NCBI RefSeq assembly: GCF_016101585.1
Contig: NZ_JACFQG010000002.1
Location: 186,001 to 250,000, forward strand
Direction of reading: 5' to 3'
Origin: Bifidobacterium polysaccharolyticum
GTDB lineage: Bacteria; Actinomycetota; Actinomycetes; Actinomycetales; Bifidobacteriaceae
DNA length: 64,000 nucleotides
Both the position numbers and the translations under genes were made by a program. The notes beneath the pieces are model-generated. The model saw only the letters and a program-made list of their open reading frames with translations. It had not been told where the DNA came from and did no database searches. Below, in pieces: positions 9,185 to 18,500 of the stretch (positions are counted from its first letter, which is position 1; each line of letters opens with the position of its first letter).

Positions 9185-12100
9185 CTAGCTCCTTTCACCA
9201 CTATCAACAGCCGCCGTGGTGAGCCCTTCTTCTCGAGAATATCCGATCTGAAAACCACCTATCGTCGTGGTGTACAACATTTTATCTGAACCATTTAAAC
9301 TCACTTCTTTGAGAACCAATAGATGACATCCAAGTAACAAAGTTGAATCACACCAAGCATTAGTTAGGTCTCTTGCACGTTTATCTACTTCTACGAGTAA
9401 ATCCCTAGCCTTTTCGCAAACGGATGGTGGAAGTCTGACTGCAGATTGCAGTATTAGTTGTGCCAGAAAACTGCTGGGTTCTTTGTCAGTAGGCACCGGA
9501 GACCCGCATGGAACATTCTCACTCCCCACCCAAGGCAATAGAGCAATACCATCGGCGCATTGACGTAAAAGAACCACCTCCACAGAATCCTTCATATCCC
9601 TAACAGCTCGTTGAGCTTCCTCATCAACCTGCGAATCTACAGTTTTGTTAAACAAATCCACCAGTGTCCTCGACTCATCATCGACAGCAAAAGCGGAATC
9701 TGTGATTAGATAGGCGTTAGCCTTATGAATCTCATCTTTTTCATTCTCAGCGCGACGCTTTACACCAAAGCAATACTTTTGTCGCCATTGCTGAGGTATT
9801 CGCCGTGCAACTCTTTTCTGTTCGTAGGCAGTCCGCACCAATGAGGCAATATCACCAGGAAGATTCAACTGACGGTGAGCACCATTCGCATGCAAGCACA
9901 GCACAGCGAGGCCTTCGAGTAGAGAAGCAGGCTCATATACGCTATCCACACCGTCTGAGAATGTCGGTCCGCCTGCGGCCCAGGAACCAATGCCTCGCAG
10001 ATAACAGAAGGCCCTCTGCAGACCGGTTGGGCGGTCGCTCTCTTCTTCTCCACGATGATGTCGATGCAGACGGCCCATACGTTGCAGAAGAATATCAATG
10101 GGAGCCACATCAGTTACCATAAGGTCGAAGTCAATGTCCAAGGATTGTTCCAAGACCTGAGTGCCCACTACGACTAGCCTGCGTGGGCGTCTGCCATTTG
10201 CCAGAGTCGCGTTCGGTCCCAATTCCTCCCGCAATCTCCGTTCGTTATCCATGCGATCCCGATCAATGAAGCGTGAATGCGTCAATCTAACTTCAGTTGG
10301 ATCGAATACCTCTGCCAAGGCAGAAGCAGTTAGCTGAGCACGCCTCACAGTGTCACAGATCACGGCCGCACAACCGCCATCGGCTAGCCTCTCCTGTAGT
10401 AAGTTCGTCAGATGCTCAATATCGTCATCTATAACCTGGCAGTCAATGTCGACCGAACGGCCCGAAGGTCGCACCTTACAAGTTCGTCGATTTATCCCCG
10501 ACGTATACGTGATGAGCGGATAGACATCCATACCGGCCGAGTCGACTAATTTGCTAACTGCTAACTTCTGTCCATCGGAAATACGCGCGTTGGCAGAATC
10601 ATCCTCATCGGCAACTGCGGAACGGTGAAGCGTGCATCCATCCCGCTTTTGGAAACGACCCGATCCGTTGATCACAGACGCATAACCTTTCAGATAAGCA
10701 TCGACGAGCTCTTTACGCAATGATGTGGGCAGTGTCGCCGATAGAAGAATGACCGGGGCATGGAACCCTCCCAGCCACTCCAGTGTTCGCTTGAGGTATT
10801 CACGCATGTATGTGTCGTAGGCGTGACATTCATCGATAATCACGACTTTGTTAGCTAGAGCCAGTTGACGTAGACTTACATGCTTCATCTCTAGTGCAGC
10901 CATAAGGACCTGGTCTACGGTGCAAATCAGGAAATTTGCCAGAACGCCTTTCTTCCTCCCATGGAACCAATCGTTAACTACCGCCTCAGGGTAAGTAGGC
11001 CGATATGAAGTTCGGTGAGCAGCAGAAGTAGAAACCTGCGGGTTGTCATCGTCAAAAATTGATGAGGTAGCAGTGCTTGCAGCTGAAGTCCCCATCGACA
11101 TAAATTCTTTATTGAGAGCTGCCTTGCTATGCCTGAGCGAAGTGGATTTTTCAGAACGACCCGCAGGCTGCGGTAAGTGGTCAATCCAGCTCTTACAGCG
11201 TGAGAACATGGCATCCGTGGTGGCCATAGTAGGCAGAGCTACACATACACCTCCTCTGCCGGTCCGTTCCGCCAAGATTTCCGCACAGGCCAATGCAGCC
11301 TCGGTCTTTCCCTCGCCCATGGGAGCCTCAATGACCATGATTCCGGGTTCAGGAGTCGTTTCCGCCAGATGTACAGCCTGCTCCTGCACTGGCCGCGGAT
11401 GAGCACCAGGCGGCAGCTCGAATCTAGACGCGAACCGCTCTTCGACGCCGATCTGGTCATGAACTGGCTCCCACTTCGGTGTCAGTTTGAGATTTCGCCA
11501 ACCTCGCTCCTGTCGAGCCTGCAAACCAGCCTTGGTACGCACTGAATTAGCCAACTCCTGAGCTTGCGCATCATTGTTCTGAGGATTAAGTGGAACCAAG
11601 GGGAACAGTTCATCTTTGCAGTTGCTGGCAATCCAGTCGGCCATGATGACCAACCCCTCAAGCACTGACTCAGCATAGATTTTTAATCTATGTCCAGCTA
11701 ATCTGGCGAAGTCGTCGTCGGTTAGTCCGCACTGATTCGCGATGAACTTGATCAATTCGCGCTGAACTGCCACCCAGTCCTCGTAACCTTTGGCAACTCC
11801 TATTCGCACATCCTCATCGGACTTGCGCAGAGCCACCAGCTTGGGAGGTTGACCATGGTGACCCCCGACGACACAGGCGTAGGATCTGGCCACGGCCTGA
11901 TCCCAATGCTGAACCTTGGTCAAATACGACTCCAAGATCCGTTGGCCTGCTATGGAGTGGGTTGGTCTATTCAGTTCTGTCAGGGGACGCTTTGGAAATT
12001 TCAGCCCCGCCTGCTGGGGTTTCTGCTGTAACGAGAGACCCCGCATACCCGATGCATGCGTCAGGGGCTTGCTCTGAAAAACTGGAGTAGCCTTGCCGAC

Positions 12101-12346
12101 ATCATGAACACCAGCGATAAACATACTGACTTTACGCGCCAGTTCAGGATCACCGATATCACGAATGATGATCTCCTTGGTGCCAGAAGGCACCCATTCA
12201 AACCAGAGACGTTCAGCGACCGCCGCAGAGTCACTCAGATGCACGAACAGCTGTAACCAGAAACTATTATCCTTCCGGTTCGTCTTACCCCAAAGTGACA
12301 TGGCCTTGACGCTCAAGCCCAAATCCGAAGGTATCAATTCAATCAA
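9185..12346 (-). CDS. cas3: Cas3 helicase-nuclease, type I-E
   Basis: Cas3 unwinds and degrades target DNA after Cascade binding. The 1,053-residue protein has the HD nuclease domain first (FVHLSDSAAVAERLW, GVHDVGKATPVFQ, PTHSIAGQRIL, GGHHGQPPKL), then a superfamily 2 helicase with Walker A APMGEGKTEAALACAE, the DECH box in VVIIDECHAYD, motif III LLSATLPTSLRKEL and motif VI LLQRMGRLHRHHR. The reading frame opens with TTG at 12346; an ATG at 12301 (MSLWGKTNRK) is an alternative. I keep the longer form because related Cas3 proteins have about 10-20 residues before the LWGKT motif, but neither start has a strong ribosome site. It is the first gene of the operon. Confidence 0.96.
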   Translation of the reverse strand: MIELIPSDLGLSVKAMSLWGKTNRKDNSFWLQLFVHLSDSAAVAERLWFEWVPSGTKEIIIRDIGDPELARKVSMFIAGVHDVGKATPVFQSKPLTHASGMRGLSLQQKPQQAGLKFPKRPLTELNRPTHSIAGQRILESYLTKVQHWDQAVARSYACVVGGHHGQPPKLVALRKSDEDVRIGVAKGYEDWVAVQRELIKFIANQCGLTDDDFARLAGHRLKIYAESVLEGLVIMADWIASNCKDELFPLVPLNPQNNDAQAQELANSVRTKAGLQARQERGWRNLKLTPKWEPVHDQIGVEERFASRFELPPGAHPRPVQEQAVHLAETTPEPGIMVIEAPMGEGKTEAALACAEILAERTGRGGVCVALPTMATTDAMFSRCKSWIDHLPQPAGRSEKSTSLRHSKAALNKEFMSMGTSAASTATSSIFDDDNPQVSTSAAHRTSYRPTYPEAVVNDWFHGRKKGVLANFLICTVDQVLMAALEMKHVSLRQLALANKVVIIDECHAYDTYMREYLKRTLEWLGGFHAPVILLSATLPTSLRKELVDAYLKGYASVINGSGRFQKRDGCTLHRSAVADEDDSANARISDGQKLAVSKLVDSAGMDVYPLITYTSGINRRTCKVRPSGRSVDIDCQVIDDDIEHLTNLLQERLADGGCAAVICDTVRRAQLTASALAEVFDPTEVRLTHSRFIDRDRMDNERRLREELGPNATLANGRRPRRLVVVGTQVLEQSLDIDFDLMVTDVAPIDILLQRMGRLHRHHRGEEESDRPTGLQRAFCYLRGIGSWAAGGPTFSDGVDSVYEPASLLEGLAVLCLHANGAHRQLNLPGDIASLVRTAYEQKRVARRIPQQWRQKYCFGVKRRAENEKDEIHKANAYLITDSAFAVDDESRTLVDLFNKTVDSQVDEEAQRAVRDMKDSVEVVLLRQCADGIALLPWVGSENVPCGSPVPTDKEPSSFLAQLILQSAVRLPPSVCEKARDLLVEVDKRARDLTNAWCDSTLLLGCHLLVLKEVSLNGSDKMLYTTTIGGFQIGYSREEGLTTAAVDSGERS

Positions 12347-13042
12347 CGCCCCCGCCGTTTATGTTTCAGTGACCTCGTCCATCGAGATACATCATTGAAG
12401 TACCAGTTCAAGTTTACAACCATAAACAAGCGGAGTCCTTAGGGACATATTGTTTTAGATCATCATCCTACAAGTTATATGCTGTCCTTCTATTTAGGAG
12501 ATACTCGAAACCAGCATGAATGCATAGGATTGTCCTTAAGCTTGCGGACAGCAACGAACTTAAAGGACTGCCGCTTCTTTATTTGCATTGTGCATATTGA
12601 GAAATCGGTACCTTTGAATATTAGACGTCCCGCGCGTACCGCTTAGATAATCAATTGCGAATAAGTCTATTCAGAGTTCGCTAAAAACGACACCAAAAAA
12701 TATGTTCCGGAATATTTTTACTTTCGTAAAATGCTTGAAAAGTCTGTACCAATGATGCTTTCATCTGCAACTGAATCAATTGAGAACAGCAATTGGCAGC
12801 CAACCGACTAGGTCAATGAGGCAATCATCAACGAAACAAGTAGCTCTAACATCCTATAGTAATTGGTTTACATCAATATCAATTCCTTTATCGGCAACCG
12901 CTGTTAAGCATATAAACGTATTCGACTCAAACAAAGCCATTCCTAAAACTCAGGCACAATAGAGGCTGCAGCCATCAATGCTTATCAAATGAGCCATAGC
13001 ATCTTCTTATCAACACAGCTCATAGGTCAGTTTTACGCATAA
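12347..13042. other. AT-rich non-coding region upstream of cas3
   Basis: About 700 bases without a credible gene lie between cas3 and the DUF4145 gene. Both genes read leftward, so this is the promoter side of the cas operon and the 3' side of the DUF4145 gene. It is much more AT-rich than the core genome and has many short A/T runs, for example near 12690-12730. Open frames here are under 62 codons and lack ribosome sites. I cannot single out a promoter. Confidence 0.6.
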
Positions 13043-13702
13043 TCAATCTTTGTGCTTTCGAGCCTTTCGAAGTTCCTGACGTCTCAAAATAGCTTTGGGC
13101 TGCTGGTACACATAGTCCAGTACTGAATCGAGAAAGCCAAGAATATCTGTGGAATCATCCACCGTTACTGGCGTACTCAAATCACCATGAGCCATTTCAT
13201 TACCTAATAGCCGAATCTCATCAGCCTCATCTGCCAGTTGGTCCGTGATGATGTGCTTCTTGGCCATCTCTTTAATTTTCCCGCATAAGGTTCCTTCTGT
13301 AATCCCCTTATCTTTCGCAGTGGCCTCTAATGCTGTCCGTGCCATGAGTACTGCTGCTCTATACATAGATATCGAAGCACACGAGTATGCTTCAGAAGCA
13401 GCAGAAGCAATAAACTCCGGCACATCCTCATATTGCTTGCCCACTGATTCGAATGGAAGCCAAGTATGACGCACATATTCTTCCTCTGCATCCATTGCAT
13501 CTAGGGGTTTACCCCCATTTACGATCACATCGTCCACCGTCTCCCCTTCAAGAAGACAAATTGAAGGCCACCCACATTCTCTACAAACCATAAGAGCAAA
13601 CCAAAAGATGGGATCCTTTGTAAAGATTTTTGACCGTTGAGGTTTACCTACAATATCCATTCCCGCATATATATGGCAATGCCAGCATTGTCTTGAAGCC
13701 AT
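13043..13702 (-). CDS. Zinc-ribbon DUF4145 protein
   Basis: This 219-residue protein has two CxxC pairs near the N terminus (C6/C9 in CWHC and C40/C43 in CREC) that look like one zinc ribbon. A helical DUF4145-type region follows, with MARTALEATAKDKGI and LLGNEMAHGDLSTP. DUF4145 domains occur alone and fused to restriction and other defence proteins, but their activity is not known, so I assign no function. The C terminus is strongly basic. The gene is less GC-rich than the core and stands alone, 700 bases before the cas operon on the same strand. It may be an accessory defence gene or only a passenger of the island. Confidence 0.75.
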   Translation of the reverse strand: MASRQCWHCHIYAGMDIVGKPQRSKIFTKDPIFWFALMVCRECGWPSICLLEGETVDDVIVNGGKPLDAMDAEEEYVRHTWLPFESVGKQYEDVPEFIASAASEAYSCASISMYRAAVLMARTALEATAKDKGITEGTLCGKIKEMAKKHIITDQLADEADEIRLLGNEMAHGDLSTPVTVDDSTDILGFLDSVLDYVYQQPKAILRRQELRKARKHKD

Positions 13703-13992
13703 ACCTAAATATTATGGCACAAGACCATCCCCGCTGTTGAGAAGAACGTACATCGATATAGTGCTTTAGTAAAATAAAAAAGCTAATGCAGTAAAACTAT
13801 TGTCCTCACATCCGCAATAAAACCAGCACGGGAGTATTACCTCTCAGCCACCATGCTGACTAACCTAACAATCACGATAAGACACACCAATCTCATTAAG
13901 ATCATGGCTCTAAACACTGATGTTCCCGCTTAAACGGTCGCCGAATTCAGCAATACACAATTCAATACAGTCTCCGATCGCTAGCCTCGGAT
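13703..13992. other. Non-coding boundary of the AT-rich island
   Basis: About 290 bases between the DUF4145 start and the acpS stop contain no gene I can support. Base composition shifts here from AT-rich on the left to the GC-rich core on the right, around 13980. No obvious direct repeat or integrase remnant marks the boundary. Confidence 0.5.
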
Positions 13993-14619
13993 TCAGACAC
14001 ACCTGCACAGAAGCACAACCGCCGAAGCCACCGGTCCGTCATGGCTGAGAGCGATGTGCCAGCATAACTGCACCCGATCGATCTGACCACCGGTCAGAGA
14101 CAAGGAATCGTAAAGCCTAGCTTCCAGGGAGGACTCCAGGTTGACGCTCGGCCGACCCCGGCCGTCGTCCAAGATCTCCACCCCTCTCCAGGGAAAATCA
14201 TCAAAGCCATAGGGCGATGGCTCAGGTCCCAGCGCCTGCGACCAGGCCTTGAGCACCGACTCCTTGCCGGCCCAGCGCACCGCCAAGTGCGCGGCTGTGT
14301 CGTCATGCTTGAGCAGGGCCCGCTGCTGGGCCTGCCGCCGCTCCCGTGGCGAAAACAAGCTTGTCATGCGCGTACCTGGCATAGCCAGCTGCTGGCCGAA
14401 CTCCTCCAGATCGACCAGATCATGTCCTAACCCCAGCACTTGTCCAAACCCGGCATCATCCATAGGCCCGAGTATGCCCCTCATCGTCCCTCGCAGCAAA
14501 TCATCCGGTCGGAAATTGAGGATTCCGCCCCCCCCCGCTGTGTCATTGATAGCTAAGTTCCTGAGCGAACGACTGCAGGGGGATAAAGAAGATTTCGCCA
14601 TATTAGCAGCAGGAGTCAC
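13993..14619 (-). CDS. acpS: Holo-[acyl-carrier-protein] synthase
   Basis: AcpS moves 4'-phosphopantetheine from CoA to the serine of acyl carrier domains; its likely substrate here is the ACP domain of the fas product encoded nearby. The conserved core starts at about residue 60: VLGLGHDLVDLEEF supplies the Mg-binding Asp, and AVRWAGKESVLKAW the second acidic ligand (E120). The longest frame has 208 residues from GTG 14619, against about 120-150 in the family. Starts at 14484 (MRGILGP) or 14463 (MDDAGFG) would remove a poorly conserved leader of about 45-52 residues that contains a run of nine G on the coding strand. None of the starts has a convincing ribosome site. It is probably coregulated with fatty acid synthesis, though a tRNA gene lies between. 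Confidence 0.88.
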   Translation of the reverse strand: MTPAANMAKSSLSPCSRSLRNLAINDTAGGGGILNFRPDDLLRGTMRGILGPMDDAGFGQVLGLGHDLVDLEEFGQQLAMPGTRMTSLFSPRERRQAQQRALLKHDDTAAHLAVRWAGKESVLKAWSQALGPEPSPYGFDDFPWRGVEILDDGRGRPSVNLESSLEARLYDSLSLTGGQIDRVQLCWHIALSHDGPVASAVVLLCRCV

Positions 14620-14813
14620 AACGCTGGCATGACGCTGTTGGACAGCTCTGCAGCCACTACCATCCAGCAGTCTCCGCTGTGTACCCTATCGTGTACCCAT
14701 TTAGCCCGTAAAGTGCCGAATACTGGCGAAAATCACGCTCAGTCAGGCCCGATCCTGACCACTCCAAGTGGTTGAGAAACCCGTCGAAAATCCCGGAATA
14801 TCAACGATTATCG

Positions 14814-14887
14814 TGGAGCGGGCGGCGGGAATCGAACCCGCGTAATCAGTTTGGAAGACTGAGGCTCTACCATTGAGCTACGCCCGC
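14814..14887 (-). tRNA. tRNA-Gly (anticodon TCC)
   Basis: The minus strand folds as a cloverleaf: acceptor stem GCGGGCG/CGCCCGC, D arm with AGCTCAATGGTAGAGC, anticodon stem CAGT/ACTG around loop CTTCCAA (anticodon TCC, glycine), and T arm with GGTTCGATTCC. The CCA end is encoded (14814-14816). Confidence 0.97.
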
Positions 14888-15544
14888 GAAGCCGTTGGCT
14901 CGGTAAACAGCATAGCACATGGGCCAGCCGGAACATGCGGTCAGTTAATCACTGCGTGATTTTACTCAGTGATAAACCTATGTAGGCATCACTGGGCAGA
15001 GCCTTGTACAACTTGGAGTCCCGCCCACAGCTAAAGGGAAAAATATCGGCGTGGCTATGGTGATCGGGCTTCTCGCCATGAGTATTATGACAACAAACCG
15101 CAGCCGCAGGAATTCCATAACAGCGGCCACTAACACCAACACTTCGTACGAGTAAGCGGTCGGGCGACTCCCCAAAGACAAGTCCGGCCATTCGGGTGGC
15201 CCAGCAATAACCCCAAGTAAAACCTGGGCCACCCATCTACTTTTTATACCTTTTCATGAACAGGATTCAAACACTGTCAGGTTGCAAAGGTCGCCTGCTC
15301 CTCAAGCAGCATTGAAGCAAGACGAGGGATGGGATAGCCAAGCCTGACGTACCAGGGACATTTCATCCACTCTCCCGCGAAGAAAGCGATCACCCGAGTG
15401 CGAGCAGCTGATGAGCATCCACCCCATAACAAAGGGGGAGGTGAGCCTTTTGGCCCACCTCCCTGATCAGCGCGGTGATTGAGCTCTTACCGATTTCCCA
15501 TCTCCCACTGCAGAGAATAGGTAACCGGCCGACTCACGCTGCTC
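14888..15544. other. Gene-poor region between tRNA-Gly and fas
   Basis: Roughly 650 bases hold no gene I can support. A frame at 14949-15236 on the minus strand is open for 95 codons, but it resembles nothing I know and has no clear ribosome site. Near the fas end lies a strong hairpin, listed separately. Confidence 0.5.
15436..15463 (-). terminator. Hairpin downstream of fas
   Basis: GGGAGGTG pairs with CACCTCCC, continued by GCC/GGC across a TTTT loop with one A-C mismatch. It starts 82 bases past the fas stop. On the minus strand it is followed by CCCTTTGTTATG, a weak T tract, so it may end the fas transcript. Confidence 0.6.
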
Positions 15545-18500
15545 TCAGCCCAGGTCGTAGTAGCCGTCGGCACCCAGACGGGCCTGGGGATCCAGCAGCA
15601 TGGCCTTCTCGACCTCATGGCCCACATACCCGTGGCCGTCCTCATGGAAGCGGCGGTTGTCGATGGGCTCGTAGAGCGGGGCCCGACCCATGCGGCCCTC
15701 CTCCAGTCGGCGCTGACCAGCGGCCAGACGGTCGTTGGCCCGGCGACGCCACTCGTCCAGGGCCTCCTGACCGGAGGTCTGGAACACAGCAGCTTCGAAG
15801 GCCCCCGGGTTGACGATGACCCCGATGCCGGAGACATGGCCGAAGCCCAGGGAGGTGACCAGTCCGGCCTTGACCCTGCCCACCTTCAGAGGCTGCTCCA
15901 GCCAGACCAGATGGTCGTCGCGCCTCAGGACCGGATCCACGCAGTCCAGGGAGGCATTGGCCGGGATGACCCCGGATCGGAAGAGCTGGGTGAGCCCGTT
16001 GATCTGGAAGATGCAGGCGCCGCCCTTGGCATGGCCGGTCAGGCTCTTCTGGGAGATGACATAGAGCGGGTTGCCGTCCGTCCGCCCGATGGCGTGGGCC
16101 AGGGTGTTATGCAGCTCGGACTCGTTGGGGTCGTTGGCGTTGGTGGAGGTGTCATGTTTGGAGACCACGGCGATGTCGTCGGGACCCACACCCAGCCTGG
16201 CCAGCGAGCGCACCAGGTCCGAGTCCTTGCCACCCATGCCGGCGGCCAGAGCCCCCAGCCCGGGTGCGGGGATAGAGGTGTGGGCGCCGTCCGCGAAGGA
16301 GTGGATGTACCCGACCACGCCAGCCACGGGAAGACCCATGCGCAGGGCGATGTCGCCGCGGGTCAGCAGGATGGTCCCGCCGCCCTGGGACTCCAGGAAG
16401 CCACCACGACGACGGTCGTTGGCCCGGGAGAAGAACCTGGGCTGAATGCCCTTGGCGTACATCTCGGCGGAATCGGCGGTGGCGTTCATGTTGCCGAAGC
16501 CGATGACCGACTCCACGCCGATGTCGTCGATGGCACCCGTGACCACGAAGTCAGCCTTGCCTAGGGCGATTTTGTCCGCGCCCTCCTCAAGGGAGACCGC
16601 AGCCGTGGCGCAGGCCGAGACCGGCTGGACCATGTTGCCGTATCCGCCGATGTAGGACTGCATGACGTGCGCGGCCACCACGTTGGGCAGAGCCTCCTGA
16701 AGGATGTCCGTGGGAATCTCCTTACCCAGGAAGCGGTCCAGGTAGAGCTTGCGCATGGAGGCCATGCCGCCGAAGCCGGTCCCCTGGGTGGAGGCCACCT
16801 TGGAGGGATGGACAGCCTGGAGGATCTCCACAGGGGTGAATCCGGCCGACAGGTAGGCATCCACGGTGGTCACGATGTTCCAGAGGGCGATCGGGTCCAC
16901 ATCCCCGACCATGGAGGCGGGAATGCCCCACTTGACCGGGTCGAAGCCCTGGGGGAACTGGCCGCCCACGGTCCTGGACATGGTGGCCCGACGCGGCACA
17001 CGGATGCGGGAGCCGGGCAGACGGGTGACCGTCCACTCGCCGGACTGCTCGTCGCGGGCGATGCTGGTGTGGTCCGGATCCTGGGCCACGTACTCCTGAG
17101 CCATATCCTTGGTGGGCACCGAGAAGGCCACGTCGTGATCCAGGAAGACGTCGACCTCCTCTTCGTTGGTGCCCTGACGGTAGTCGGAGCCCATGCCGTC
17201 GTCGAATGGACGGATGCCGGAGCGGGCCACCACCTGGTCGTGGTAGCGCTCGGCGATGTCCTGCTCGGGCACCAGCTCGCCGTCGGTGTCGTACCAGCCC
17301 GGCTTGGGGCTATCCTGCCATTCGACCAGGCCCATGTTCCAGGCCAGTTCGAGCACGGCGGCCGCACTCAGGTCTACCTGACCATCCGAGTGGATGCCCA
17401 TCTCGGCCTCGAAGCGGGTGCGGCCGGAACCCCAGGGACCCATCTCACCGATGGAGACGATGACGATCTGATCCTCGGGACGAGCGGTCACGCCCTGCCA
17501 ATCCTGCAGATCCACCGGGGCCTGGGCGGGCACCCGGGGTGTGGGCAGAGCCTTGATGACCCGGCCCGGATCTTTGTCTGCATCTGCGGGAGCATCTCCG
17601 GACTTCCCGGTTGGAGCCGGTGTCGATGGATCGCCGTCCTGGGCAGCCTCGGCCTTCAGGGCCTTGAGGTCCAGCGGGCTGGAGCCCAGGCCACCGGTCA
17701 GATCTGCCTTAAGCGGGGCCTGGAGAGCCTGCTGGCGGACCTGCACAGTGCACAACTCCAGCAGGGAATCGGCCATCTGCCTGGTTGAGTATGTGTGAAT
17801 GCCGTGGCGCTCCACCACCTGGACCAGCGGATCGTTGCCGCCCATGAGTCCGGTGCCACGAACCCAACCGATCAGCGGATGGGCGAAGGTGACCCGACCG
17901 GACCAGTCCTGCTCGGGGCGGGACCGGTTGACGATGGCATCCAGGGCGGCCTTGACCTCTCCATAGGCTCCGTCGCCGCCGAACATGCCGCGGTTGGGCG
18001 AGCCGGGCAGGACCACATGCAGACGGTGGTCGACATCGGTATCCGCCCCGATGCCGGCGAACCCGGCGATCTGGCGTTCCAGGCTCCAGAGCATGAGCCG
18101 GGCCTGGGACTCGAAGAGCCGGCCCGAGTCGGCCATGGTCCCGTGCATGGCGGGTGCTGCGAAGGGCAGCAGTAGGGTGGGCTCATAGGCGGGCTTGAGC
18201 ACGGTGGTCGTGGCCCCCGTGGTCTTGCGCTGCTCATTGCCGACCCAGTCGACCAAAGCGTCCACATCCCGGTAGCTGGACAGGTTGGCAGGAACGATCC
18301 AGAGACGGGCACCGCCCACGGCATGACGGCGGTAGAGGTCGCGGGCCCAGATGACGGTCTGCGGCTTCAGGGAGTGGCAGACGGCGATGACCGTCGCCCC
18401 GCCCTCCAGGAGGCCCGCAGTCAGAGATCCTGCGATGGACTTGGGGGCCACGCCGGTGACCACGGCCACGTCCCTGGCGAACCGTGCTGCGGTCTGGTCC

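Noticed and set aside
12780..12962. A 60-residue open frame in the gap before cas3
   Set aside because: Composition is random-like, with no ribosome site and no similarity to a known family.
14949..15236. A leftward frame of 95 codons between tRNA-Gly and fas
   Set aside because: No recognisable family and no convincing ribosome site; probably a chance open frame.
13703..15544. Integrase, transposase or insertion sequence at the island edge
   Set aside because: No such gene or terminal repeat is visible in the window.
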